DNA from: Clostridia bacterium
Lineage (GTDB): Bacteria > Bacillota > Clostridia > Oscillospirales > UBA644
NCBI GenBank assembly: GCA_017424085.1
Contig: JAFPBP010000207.1
Location: 1-14,627, forward strand
Length of the DNA stretch: 14,627 bases
Direction of reading: 5' to 3'
Below the pieces are notes generated by a model, which was not told where the DNA came from, searched no databases, and saw only the letters and a program-made list of their open reading frames with translations. The position numbers and the translations under genes were made by a program. Below, one piece after another: positions 7,672 through 14,015 of the stretch (the first letter of the stretch is position 1; each line of letters begins with the position of its first letter).

Positions 7672-7700
7672 GACTCCCGTCCCGATTGGGGACGGAAGTC
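7672..7700 (-). terminator. Hairpin downstream of tRNA-Thr, probable intrinsic terminator
   Basis: On the minus strand, a 12-bp stem (GACTTCCGTCCC paired with GGGACGGGAGTC, one G-T wobble) has a 5-base loop and is followed by ATTATTTT. It starts 4 bp after the CCA end of the tRNA. The T-run is interrupted, so read-through into the small membrane protein gene 26 bp further on is possible. Confidence 0.65.
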
Positions 7701-7704
7701 TTCG

Positions 7705-7780
7705 TGGAGCTGGTAGCCGGATTCGAACCGGCGACCTGTTCATTACGAGTGAACTGCTCTACCTGCTGAGCCATACCAGC
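7705..7780 (-). tRNA. tRNA-Thr (anticodon CGT), CCA encoded
   Basis: On the minus strand the 76-nt sequence folds as a full cloverleaf. It has a 7-bp acceptor stem GCTGGTA/TACCAGC, a D-arm with GCTC/GAGC, and an anticodon stem GTTCA/TGAAC with 7-base loop CTCGTAA. The T-arm is GCCGG-TTCGAAT-CCGGC. Position 73 is T, followed by the encoded CCA. The anticodon CGT reads the threonine codon ACG. No integrase or duplicated 3' end is seen nearby, so there is no sign that it serves as an attachment site. Confidence 0.97.
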
Positions 7781-7867
7781 GAATTGCGGCAAAAACCCTG
7801 CCGTAGGGATTAGAAACAAATCAAAGGATGCAATACGTTCTTCCAAAGACAGAAGATCAACAGAATA

Positions 7868-7896
7868 AGTATATCATATTTTATGCTGAAATGCAA
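7868..7896 (-). promoter_or_regulatory. Probable promoter of tRNA-Thr
   Basis: On the minus strand, TTGCAT (7896-7891), a 17-bp spacer and TATACT (7873-7868). The -10 is preceded by TGA, which makes an extended -10. Transcription would start near 7861 and give a leader of about 80 nt. The -35 is weak (3 of 6), so the call rests on the extended -10. Confidence 0.45.
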
Positions 7897-7931
7897 TGAA
7901 AAAAGTGTTACATTTTCAAAATATTTTTCCG

Positions 7932-9086
7932 TCACAGTCTTCCCCGTCGACGGGATCCAAACCGCAGGGAAAGGTCGGGCTTCAGGCAGACGCTTTCCGC
8001 CAAGCCCACGGCACAGAAGGAGGCAAGAACCGAGGATCCGCCTGCGCTGATGAAGGGCAGGGTGACACCGATGACGGGCGACACACCGATGCACATGCCG
8101 ATGTTGATGAAGGATTGCACCGCAAACATGGCGGCAAGCCCGATGCAGATTAAGCGCCCCGCATCGTCCCGTGCGCGGCGGGCGGCGTTGGCAAGGAAGA
8201 TCACAAGAAGCATCAGCGTTCCCAGCACGATCATACATCCGAGGAAGCCGAACTCCTCCCCGATGACCGAGAAGATAAAGTCGGTATGGCTTGCGGGCAA
8301 AAGCTCGTTTTGCACCTGCACGCCCTCACCGTAGCCAAGTCCCGTCAATCCCCCCGAGCCGATGGCGATCTTGGAGAGAATGGGCTGATAGCCGAATCTC
8401 AGCGGATCCAGCTCGGGATTGAGGCTGAAGAGGATGCGTTTTTTATGATAATCCTTCAGCACAAAATTCCAGAGCAGAGGAAAGGCGGCTGCAATGATCA
8501 CGCCCGCAAGGATAAAATAGCGGTATTTCAGCCCCGCCATATAGAGCATGACACCCAGAATACCGCAGTAGATCAGCGCAGAGCCGAAGTCTCCCTGCAG
8601 GCAGACGGGGAGAAAATAAGCGGCGAAATGAACCGCCAGAAACGCCAGCGTGGGAATGCGGTTCAACCGATCCTTCACCTGAGACAGGTGGGTGGAGAAG
8701 GTAAGGACAAAAGCAACCTTGGCGAATTCCGAGGGCTGCAGACTCAGGGGACCGAAGTTCAGCCAGCCCGTATTTCCCGAAACGGTGCTTCCAAAAAAGG
8801 CGGTAAACAACAGGACCAACGCACAGATGATAACGATGGGAAAGGAAAAATAGCCCAAAAACGTATAATCGAATTTGGACAGAACGAAGACCACAAAAAG
8901 GCCTCCGACCACACCCAAGAGATGCACCAGAACGTAGCGGTCATGGAGCGCCTTGGCGGCGGTGGCGGTATTGATGGCAAGAAGCCCGTACCCCGAAAGG
9001 AGAAGAGAGATCACGAGAAGCCGCTTATCAAAGGCGGCAAAATAATCGGACAGGGATTTGGAAAATTCCCCCATGCGGCGGCGCAT
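7932..9086 (-). CDS. rodA: RodA-like SEDS peptidoglycan glycosyltransferase
   Basis: A 384-aa SEDS protein with about ten transmembrane helices. RodA polymerises lipid II into glycan strands in the elongasome with a class B PBP. Motifs seen are QPSEFAK (117-123), the RodA-type stretch SLNPELDP (221-228), SKIAIGSGG (238-246), and SHTDFIF (266-272), whose Asp269 corresponds to the essential Asp of RodA. The final PFISAGGSS (344-352) has Ala where most SEDS proteins have Tyr. The NPELDP and SKIAIGSGG segments favour RodA over FtsW or SpoVE. An upstream in-frame start at 9137 exists, but ATG at 9086 has AGGAGA 8 bp upstream and the longer form would extend over the -10, so 9086 is chosen. It is divergent from a SpoIVFA/B-like pair; rodA near such pairs is, as I recall, common in Clostridia. 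Confidence 0.9.
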   Translation of the reverse strand: MRRRMGEFSKSLSDYFAAFDKRLLVISLLLSGYGLLAINTATAAKALHDRYVLVHLLGVVGGLFVVFVLSKFDYTFLGYFSFPIVIICALVLLFTAFFGSTVSGNTGWLNFGPLSLQPSEFAKVAFVLTFSTHLSQVKDRLNRIPTLAFLAVHFAAYFLPVCLQGDFGSALIYCGILGVMLYMAGLKYRYFILAGVIIAAAFPLLWNFVLKDYHKKRILFSLNPELDPLRFGYQPILSKIAIGSGGLTGLGYGEGVQVQNELLPASHTDFIFSVIGEEFGFLGCMIVLGTLMLLVIFLANAARRARDDAGRLICIGLAAMFAVQSFINIGMCIGVSPVIGVTLPFISAGGSSVLASFCAVGLAESVCLKPDLSLRFGSRRRGRL

Positions 9087-9119
9087 CGTACGTCTCTCCT
9101 TTCTTACTCTTATTCTTCT

Positions 9120-9148
9120 ATTATACGGGATTTTCACAGGTTTGTCAA
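9120..9148 (-). promoter_or_regulatory. Perfect-consensus sigma-A promoter of rodA
   Basis: On the minus strand, TTGACA (9148-9143) and TATAAT (9125-9120) are 17 bp apart. The rodA start is 33 bp downstream of the -10. This is one of three perfect TTGACA-N17-TATAAT promoters in the window. Confidence 0.82.
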
Positions 9149-9159
9149 GTGCTTTTCGG

Positions 9160-9188
9160 TCATATTGCGGAATAATTCAAAATATACT
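9160..9188 (+). promoter_or_regulatory. Sigma-E-like (mother-cell sporulation) promoter of the SpoIVFA/B-like operon
   Basis: TCATATT (9160-9166) matches the known Bacillus sigma-E -35 pattern KMATATT fully. After exactly 14 bp comes AATATACT (9181-9188), which matches 6 of 8 positions of the -10 pattern CATACAmT, including the central ATA. B. subtilis spoIVF is itself sigma-E dependent. Read as a sigma-A site, only the TATACT -10 fits and no -35 is found at 16-18 bp, so sigma-E is the better reading. Confidence 0.5.
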
Positions 9189-9219
9189 TGAGAAGAAAAC
9201 AAAGGAAAGGAGAAGCAAT

Positions 9220-9825
9220 ATGAAATCAAGCGGATTTTTATTTCCGGAGCAAACGGCGCAGGCGTTCTTACTTCTCACGGCGGGAATGCTGGCGATCCTC
9301 GGTATGACAGGTCTGGTAAACAGCGAAAAAGCCGCGGAGCTGACCGCAGAGGCTCCCGCATTTGAAATCGATGCTCCCCTGAGTGAAGAGGTCTTTTCGG
9401 TCCTTCCCGAAGAGGTCGCTTCCTCCGTTTTCTCGGAATTTCAAGCACCGTTGACGGGAAGGATCTCCTCCCGTTACGGATACCGAAGCGATCCCTTTAC
9501 GGGAGAAACGAAATACCATCGGGGCGTGGACATTGCAGTACCCGCGGGAACCGAGGTTCGGGCGGCGGCAGGCGGCACAGTCACAGCCTCCGCGTACGGC
9601 AGCGTAGGCGGAAATTACGTGATCATCACCCACGAAAACGGGACTCAAAGCTATTACGGGCATCTGCAGACCCGTACCGTATCCAAGGGAGATTCGGTGG
9701 AGCGGGGGCAGATCATCGGTCTTTCGGGGGCAACGGGAAAGGTGACGGGGGCGCACCTGCACTTTCAGCTGACCTATAACGATCGAACTGTGGATCCCCA
9801 GAAATACGTGGATCTGACGCCGTGA
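9220..9825 (+). CDS. spoIVFA: SpoIVFA-like membrane-anchored M23 (LytM) peptidase-domain protein
   Basis: A 201-aa protein with one N-terminal transmembrane helix (about 13-33), an acidic linker and a C-terminal LytM/M23 domain (about 78-198). The zinc ligands His100, Asp104 (HRGVD) and His181 (HLHF) are present, as are His148 (YGHL) and His179, so the domain looks catalytically competent. M23 enzymes cut peptidoglycan cross-bridges. However, the short length, one membrane anchor and direct coupling to an M50 protease gene match SpoIVFA, which in B. subtilis holds and inhibits SpoIVFB at the forespore membrane. ATG at 9220 has AAAGGAGA 7 bp upstream; an in-frame start at 9058 would run back through the divergent promoter region and is rejected. 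Assignment as SpoIVFA is inference from context; a plain M23 endopeptidase is the alternative. Confidence 0.7.
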   Translation: MKSSGFLFPEQTAQAFLLLTAGMLAILGMTGLVNSEKAAELTAEAPAFEIDAPLSEEVFSVLPEEVASSVFSEFQAPLTGRISSRYGYRSDPFTGETKYHRGVDIAVPAGTEVRAAAGGTVTASAYGSVGGNYVIITHENGTQSYYGHLQTRTVSKGDSVERGQIIGLSGATGKVTGAHLHFQLTYNDRTVDPQKYVDLTP

Positions 9826-10403
9826 CGAAAATCAAAATCCACCCCTCCTCCGTGCTCCTGCTGCTTCTCCCCTGCTTCGGCGTTTTGTCGTGGTTGGAAA
9901 CTGCACTTTTATGGGGATGCGCCGCCCTGCACGAGCTGGGGCACGTGATCGCATACCGAATCTGCGGGTGCGGCATGGAATCGATCACGGTGCTCCCCTT
10001 CGGGATCTGCGCCGTTCCGAAGGACGCTATGAAGGTACCTCCGCGAGAAGAGGTCTTCTGCGCGGCGGCAGGTCCCGCGGTGAATCTCCTGCTCTCTGCA
10101 CTGATGCTGGCACTGCCTGCGAGCGAAACGACGGCATACCTGCTCTACTGCAATGCAACCCTTCTGATCGGGAATCTGCTCCCCATTCTTCCTCTGGACG
10201 GCGGAAGGATGGTTTACTACGCCCTTGCGCGATCCCGTGACGCAATTGCCTGCGAGACCGTCTGCCTGCGTTGTGCAGTCATCGTTCTGTCCTTGCTTCT
10301 GTATCCCGCCTGCGCAGAGTTGATCACGGGGAAAAACCCGTCGTTCCTTCTGATTTGGGTCTATCTTGCGATATTTACCGCCCTTCGACGGGGTTCGATA
10401 TGA
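9822..10403 (+). CDS. spoIVFB: SpoIVFB-like M50 site-2 intramembrane metalloprotease
   Basis: A 193-aa polytopic membrane protein with the M50 zinc motif HELGH (37-41) and the second motif NLLPILPLDGGR (118-129), whose Asp126 is the third ligand. The SpoIVFB group of M50 proteases cleaves pro-sigma-K in the mother cell during sporulation. About four to six hydrophobic helices are seen. The protein is much shorter than B. subtilis SpoIVFB (about 288 aa) because the C-terminal CBS domain is absent. The GTG start at 9822 overlaps the stop of the preceding gene as GTGA, so translation is coupled to the SpoIVFA-like gene. The pairing with an M23 membrane protein and a sigma-E-like promoter upstream supports a sporulation role. 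The protease family is certain; the pro-sigma-K substrate is inferred. Confidence 0.78.
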   Translation: MTKIKIHPSSVLLLLLPCFGVLSWLETALLWGCAALHELGHVIAYRICGCGMESITVLPFGICAVPKDAMKVPPREEVFCAAAGPAVNLLLSALMLALPASETTAYLLYCNATLLIGNLLPILPLDGGRMVYYALARSRDAIACETVCLRCAVIVLSLLLYPACAELITGKNPSFLLIWVYLAIFTALRRGSI

Positions 10404-10431
10404 AATTTTTCCGACTTTTACGGTCAAACCG

Positions 10432-10460
10432 TTGCAAACGAAGGCGAATCATGGTATAAT
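10432..10460 (+). promoter_or_regulatory. Sigma-A promoter of the DUF4364/DivIVA operon
   Basis: TTGCAA (10432-10437), a 17-bp spacer, then TATAAT (10455-10460) preceded by TGG, which gives an extended -10. The first start codon is 37 bp downstream. A 5-bp inverted repeat, ACGGT-caa-ACCGT (10420-10432), abuts the -35. No clear terminator separates this promoter from the preceding SpoIVFB-like gene. Confidence 0.7.
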
Positions 10461-10497
10461 AAAGTATCGTAGTACTTTGTCATATTAGGAGAGTGTC

Positions 10498-11082
10498 ATG
10501 GAAGTCAACATGGAAGCAAATCTTTCCCTGCATCAAATTAAAGTGCTTGCCCTGTACACCGTGGCAGAAATCCAAGGGCCCGTTCCCCGCCACGTGATTG
10601 AAACGGCGCTGGCATTGTGCAACGTAAATATTTTTCAGATCCAGGAGGCTCTGTACAATCTTCTGGAAAACGGGAATCTGACCCAGCAAGAGGACGAGGA
10701 CAACGTTCCCTACCTCATTGCAACCAATCAGGGGAAATGCGTAGCGGAGGAGCTGCGCAAGGACATCGGCTTATCTTATCGGGAAAAAGCCGTCGCCTAC
10801 GCCACCATCGAGATAAACAAGCTTCGCCAAGCCATTGGCGTGGAGGCATCGGTGGAGGAACGGACAAAGCTGGGACAAACCGACTATTTCTGTCACGTTT
10901 CCCTGTCGGACGCGGGGCTTCCGCTGATGAATCTTTCCCTTTTTGCACCAAACCGCATCCATGCGGAAATGATGGCGGAGCGATTCCGCAAGGATCCCTT
11001 GACCGTATATCAAAAGGTTCTGCAAATTCTGACGGGAACCGACGATTCACCCAAGGATGAGAACAAAACAACGGAGGAATAA
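10498..11082 (+). CDS. DUF4364 family protein (winged-helix-like)
   Basis: A 194-aa soluble protein that resembles the clostridial DUF4364 family. The N-terminal part (about 8-90) looks like a winged helix, with the segment LLENGNLTQQEDEDNVPYLIATNQG giving a wing and strand pattern. The C-terminal part (about 100-178) has the strand-loop-strand LMNLSLFAPNRIHAEMMAERF and a final helix YQKVLQIL typical of the family. The function of DUF4364 is not established; DNA binding is a guess from the fold. AGGAGAG (10487-10493) precedes the ATG. A second ATG four codons in is possible. The gene is 2 bp from the DivIVA-domain gene and shares its promoter. The last 15 residues are polar and probably disordered. 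Confidence 0.75.
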   Translation: MEVNMEANLSLHQIKVLALYTVAEIQGPVPRHVIETALALCNVNIFQIQEALYNLLENGNLTQQEDEDNVPYLIATNQGKCVAEELRKDIGLSYREKAVAYATIEINKLRQAIGVEASVEERTKLGQTDYFCHVSLSDAGLPLMNLSLFAPNRIHAEMMAERFRKDPLTVYQKVLQILTGTDDSPKDENKTTEE

Positions 11083-11084
11083 CC

Positions 11085-11882
11085 ATGAAAACCGAATCTT
11101 TATTTCGCGAAACTCCCTTCGGAGGCTACAAGCGTGAGCAGGTTTTGGAATACATTGAAGCCACCGACGTGGCGCACGGCAACGAGGTACGGGAGCTGAA
11201 CGACCGCATTGCCGACCTGAGCGAGGCGCTGGACGCCGCAAACAAGAAAAACGAATCGCTGGAAAACGAGCTGAAGATCAAGACCGAGCTTGCCGTTGAG
11301 GCAGAGCAGCTGAGACGGGACGTTGCGGAAAAGGACCGTCAGATCGAGGAGCTTTTGGCAAAATGCGAGGAGCTGTCCGCTCAGACCGCCGAGGTCGTTG
11401 CCCGCTGTGAGGAGATCTCCGCAGAGATGGAAAAGCAAAAGGAAGGATTCCGTTGCGAGCATCTGAACGGAGAGGTATGCGTTGCCGTATCCGAGAAGGC
11501 GGCGGCAATTCTTGCGGATGCCGAGGAAAAGGCAAAGCAGCGCATTGCGGGAGCGGAAGAACAGGCATCGGGAATCATCCTTAAAGCCCGCGTGGAGGCG
11601 CAGTCCATGATCTCCGAGGCAGAGGGTCAAACCGACGCCATGGCGCGGCAGGTTTCCGAGGAAGCCCATAACATCATCGAAATGACCGTGGCGGAAGCCA
11701 AGGAGATCATCCAGATCGCAAAGAACAAGGGCGATTCGATCCTGACCTCCTCCGCTCAATCCATCGGCAAGATCAAGGGCAATTTGTCCTCTATGCAGAT
11801 GGTTGTGAAAAACATTGAAAACGAACTGAAGTCGGCACGGGATTCGCTCTCCACCGAGCGCCTGTTCCCGAAGGAGGATTGA
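11085..11882 (+). CDS. DivIVA-domain coiled-coil protein
   Basis: A 265-aa protein. The N-terminus carries the DivIVA signature PFGGYKREQVLEYI (11-24), in which Phe12 and the Gly-Tyr pair are the membrane-curvature-sensing and packing residues of DivIVA/GpsB proteins. Residues about 31-125 are a long charged coiled coil. A second helical stretch (about 138-215) is rich in Ala, Glu and Lys with heptad spacing, and the tail is polar. Such proteins sit at division sites or poles and recruit cell-wall, chromosome-segregation or sporulation proteins. It is not clear whether this is the main DivIVA or a second paralogue. The ribosome-binding site GGAGG (11073-11077) lies 7 bp before the ATG. It follows the DUF4364 gene by 2 bp and precedes a 36-aa peptide gene. 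Confidence 0.85.
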   Translation: MKTESLFRETPFGGYKREQVLEYIEATDVAHGNEVRELNDRIADLSEALDAANKKNESLENELKIKTELAVEAEQLRRDVAEKDRQIEELLAKCEELSAQTAEVVARCEEISAEMEKQKEGFRCEHLNGEVCVAVSEKAAAILADAEEKAKQRIAGAEEQASGIILKARVEAQSMISEAEGQTDAMARQVSEEAHNIIEMTVAEAKEIIQIAKNKGDSILTSSAQSIGKIKGNLSSMQMVVKNIENELKSARDSLSTERLFPKED

Positions 11883-11887
11883 TCGCC

Positions 11888-11998
11888 GTGAACGAAAAGG
11901 TCTCCAAGTGGATCATTCGCATCATCTGTCTGGTGCTGGCGGCATCGTTGATGGGAAGCCTTCTCTATTCCTTCCTGTACGCCGTGCTGATGGGCTGA
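11888..11998 (+). CDS. 36-aa small membrane protein
   Basis: A short gene not covered by a longer reading frame. A GTG start at 11888 gives 36 codons and a TGA at 11996-11998. The peptide begins MNEKVSKWIIRII and has a single hydrophobic helix from about residue 9 to 35, with basic residues at the N-terminus (Lys4, Lys7, Arg11), so an N-inside membrane peptide is predicted. AAGGAGG (11871-11877) is a strong ribosome-binding site 10 bp upstream, formed by the last codons of the DivIVA-domain gene. It sits 5 bp after that gene's stop and 19 bp before a terminator stem, so it fits as the last gene of the operon. I do not recognise the family. A role with the DivIVA-like protein at the membrane is only a guess. 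Confidence 0.6.
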   Translation: MNEKVSKWIIRIICLVLAASLMGSLLYSFLYAVLMG

Positions 11999-12017
11999 AG
12001 AAAATCATCAAACAAAA

Positions 12018-12049
12018 AGAGCCGATACGGAACATCCGTATCGGCTTTT
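12018..12049 (+). terminator. Bidirectional intrinsic terminator between the DivIVA operon and the AAA+ gene
   Basis: A perfect 11-bp stem (AGCCGATACGG, 12020-12030, with CCGTATCGGCT, 12036-12046) and a 5-base loop. It is followed by TTTT on the plus strand, and on the minus strand by CTTTTTG. It closes both convergent transcripts (stops at 11998 and 12057). Confidence 0.9.
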
Positions 12050-12056
12050 GTCATTC

Positions 12057-13952
12057 TCAGAATCCGATGGTGCGGGACTTCTTTTCCACCAGGGCTCGGA
12101 AGGAATTCTCGGCGCCTGCCAGCTGGAAATCCTCCCGCAGGAGGGTGACGGCTTCGCTTCCTTCAATGGAGGCACGGGTGAGCGCCTTGGCGCAGGTGCG
12201 TTCGTAGAGATTGCGAACGAAGCGGGCGTTGCTGAAATTCTCGGCGCTGACGGTGGCATCGGGCAGGGTTCGGAAATACTCCTCCACGGCGAGGCGGAAA
12301 TCCTCGTCGTATCCAAAGGAATTACCCAAAAGCTTAAAGAAGATGGCGCACAGCTGATCCCGCGTATAATTGGGGAATTCCACCAAATACGGCATGCGGC
12401 TCTCCAGCCCCGGATTGGCTTTCATCAGACGGCGCATTTCGTCGGGGTAGCCCGCCATGATGACCACAAGATCCTTGCGGTGATTCTCCATCTCAGCAAG
12501 CAGGGTATCCAGCGCCTCTCTGCCGTAATCCCGCTCGTTATCCTCGCCCCGATACAGGGAATATGCTTCATCGATGAAGAGAACGGATCCGTAGGCGTCG
12601 CGGCACATGGCGGCGGTTTTCGGGGCGGTTTCGCCCACGTAGCGACCGCAGAAATCGCGTCCCGTGTACTCAAAGAAATGTCCCTGACGAAGGATGCCCT
12701 TTTCCTTCAGAATTCGTCCCAAGATCCGCGCTACGGTGGTTTTGCCCGTACCGGGATTGCCCACGAAGCGCATATGCAGGCAGGGACGGTCGGTATTGCT
12801 CTTCAGGGCGAATTCGATCTGGGAAACGATCTCGTTCACCGTGCGGACCACAGATTCCATTCCCACGAGATCCTCAAGGGAGGTCATGGCATCGGGGGAA
12901 ACGGCGCCGAAGGAGGGGGCAAGCTCGGCGATCTCACAGCCGCGGATCACGTTCCCCGAGCTCTCGTGGCGGATGTCGTAAAGGTGCTTGCGGTAGACCG
13001 TTTCACAGACGATCTTATTCACCGTATTCACCCCGTAAAACCGTCCGTCGGACTTTTCCTCCAGAATGCGGGCGGCAAACACGGCGCGGGCATCGGCATC
13101 CAGAGAAAATCCAAAATCGTCCAGAATCCGATCGGCGCAAATCAGAAGATTTTCCACGCTCAAGGGAGGGAATGCGATGGGACGGACGTAGAGAATGTCC
13201 TTCAACGCCGTATTCACGTCGGACAGGACCTCGGTTTCCAAAAAAGGAACGCGGAAGACGAAAATATTCTGCTCGGTATAATCCTCCAAAAAGGACAGAA
13301 AACGGCGGAAACGGTGCCCTGACACGTCGGAGATCCATTCGCTGATGTCAATGGAAAGAAGCATTCCGCCAGCTTTCCCGTAGCGGCGCAAAAAGTCGGT
13401 AACGGGAAGGAAGGGATCCACCTTTTCCGCGGAGGGAGAAAGCAGCTTCTCCTCCACCACACGGTGCTTTTCGTCGAAGGTAAAAAGCCCCGTCTCCTCC
13501 ATCAGATCCGCAAGAAGATTCAGACAGGTGGAATAACCGCAGCCGTTATTGACCGAAAACAAATAGCTTCGGAAGGTAAAGGCACGCTTGGTATTGTGAG
13601 ACAGAATCGCAGGAGCAATGGCGGCAATTTCCCGAACCAGCGTTTTGAACTGCTCGGCACCCAAAAGCTCCTCGGTTCGCTCCAGCGCGGAGCAGGTCTC
13701 CGAGGGCAAGGGGGACAGAGTCATTTCTCCTTCAGAGCAAGCTCTTCCGAAGGTAGTGACGAACACGCCCTGCAGCAACGTCCAAAGCACCGATTCCTCC
13801 GCTTGCTGACGATTCAACGCGAGGGTTACGGTCTGTCCTTCCGCAGAAGCGATCCCGCCGTAGGGCGACAACGCAGAGGCGCACCGCTGAGAAAAGGCGT
13901 GCACCTGATCGGGAAGAATGGAGGATGAAAAAGAAACGGAATAACGGATCAT
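12057..13952 (-). CDS. SpoVK/CbbX-like AAA+ ATPase with a degenerate N-terminal AAA-like half
   Basis: A 631-aa protein. The C-terminal half (about 355-620) is a clear AAA+ module of the CbxX/CfqX/SpoVK group. It has Walker A GNPGTGKT (398-405), Walker B VLFIDEA (457-463), sensor region VVIMAGYPDEM (496-506), arginine finger Arg519 (ESRMPYLVEF) and the NARFVRNLYE sensor-2 region (575-584). The N-terminal half has a degenerate P-loop-like segment NNGCGYST (135-142), which lacks the Lys. It also has LLSIDISE (198-205) in place of a Walker B, and a helical lid-like part at about 265-330. B. subtilis SpoVK (about 320 aa) has only one AAA module. SpoVK is needed for spore maturation by an unknown mechanism. 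The ATG at 13952 has CGAGG 7 bp upstream. The AAA+ family is certain; SpoVK as the name is tentative. Confidence 0.82.
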   Translation of the reverse strand: MIRYSVSFSSSILPDQVHAFSQRCASALSPYGGIASAEGQTVTLALNRQQAEESVLWTLLQGVFVTTFGRACSEGEMTLSPLPSETCSALERTEELLGAEQFKTLVREIAAIAPAILSHNTKRAFTFRSYLFSVNNGCGYSTCLNLLADLMEETGLFTFDEKHRVVEEKLLSPSAEKVDPFLPVTDFLRRYGKAGGMLLSIDISEWISDVSGHRFRRFLSFLEDYTEQNIFVFRVPFLETEVLSDVNTALKDILYVRPIAFPPLSVENLLICADRILDDFGFSLDADARAVFAARILEEKSDGRFYGVNTVNKIVCETVYRKHLYDIRHESSGNVIRGCEIAELAPSFGAVSPDAMTSLEDLVGMESVVRTVNEIVSQIEFALKSNTDRPCLHMRFVGNPGTGKTTVARILGRILKEKGILRQGHFFEYTGRDFCGRYVGETAPKTAAMCRDAYGSVLFIDEAYSLYRGEDNERDYGREALDTLLAEMENHRKDLVVIMAGYPDEMRRLMKANPGLESRMPYLVEFPNYTRDQLCAIFFKLLGNSFGYDEDFRLAVEEYFRTLPDATVSAENFSNARFVRNLYERTCAKALTRASIEGSEAVTLLREDFQLAGAENSFRALVEKKSRTIGF

Positions 13953-13981
13953 AGAAAAACCTCGCAGATTCGGGATACTTC

Positions 13982-14010
13982 ATTATACCGCATTTTTTGC
14001 GGTCTGTCAA
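13982..14010 (-). promoter_or_regulatory. Perfect-consensus promoter of the AAA+ gene with a palindrome in its spacer
   Basis: On the minus strand, TTGACA (14010-14005) and TATAAT (13987-13982) are separated by 17 bp. The spacer carries an inverted repeat, ACCGCA-AAAAA-TGCGGT (14003-13987), which shares one base with the -10 and would suit a repressor or activator. It is not followed by a T-run, so it is not a terminator of the upstream GNAT gene. The -35 lies just 5 bp after the GNAT stop. Confidence 0.8.
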
Positions 14011-14015
14011 GGGGA

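Noticed and set aside
7705..7780. tRNA-Thr as integration (att) site of a mobile element
   Set aside because: No integrase, no duplicate of the tRNA 3' end and no compositional shift are seen on either side.
7643..7846. 67-codon minus-strand frame running through tRNA-Thr
   Set aside because: Its sequence (MAQQVEQFTRNEQVAGSNPATSS region) is the known translation artefact of a tRNA gene.
7895..7931. AT-rich hairpin with TTTTTT downstream of rodA
   Set aside because: The stem is interrupted and mostly A-T with a 3-base loop. I could not support it as a terminator.
9087..9137. Upstream in-frame start for RodA
   Set aside because: It would extend upstream across the -10 and the expected transcription start (about 9113), so the mRNA would not contain it. 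AGGAGA lies correctly before the ATG at 9086.
9058..9219. Upstream in-frame start for the M23 protein
   Set aside because: It would run through both promoters and the intergenic region. The strong SD is in front of the ATG at 9220.
12048..13322. 424-codon plus-strand open frame opposite the AAA+ gene
   Set aside because: It is a shadow of the AAA+ gene and starts in the terminator region. No SD or domain is visible.
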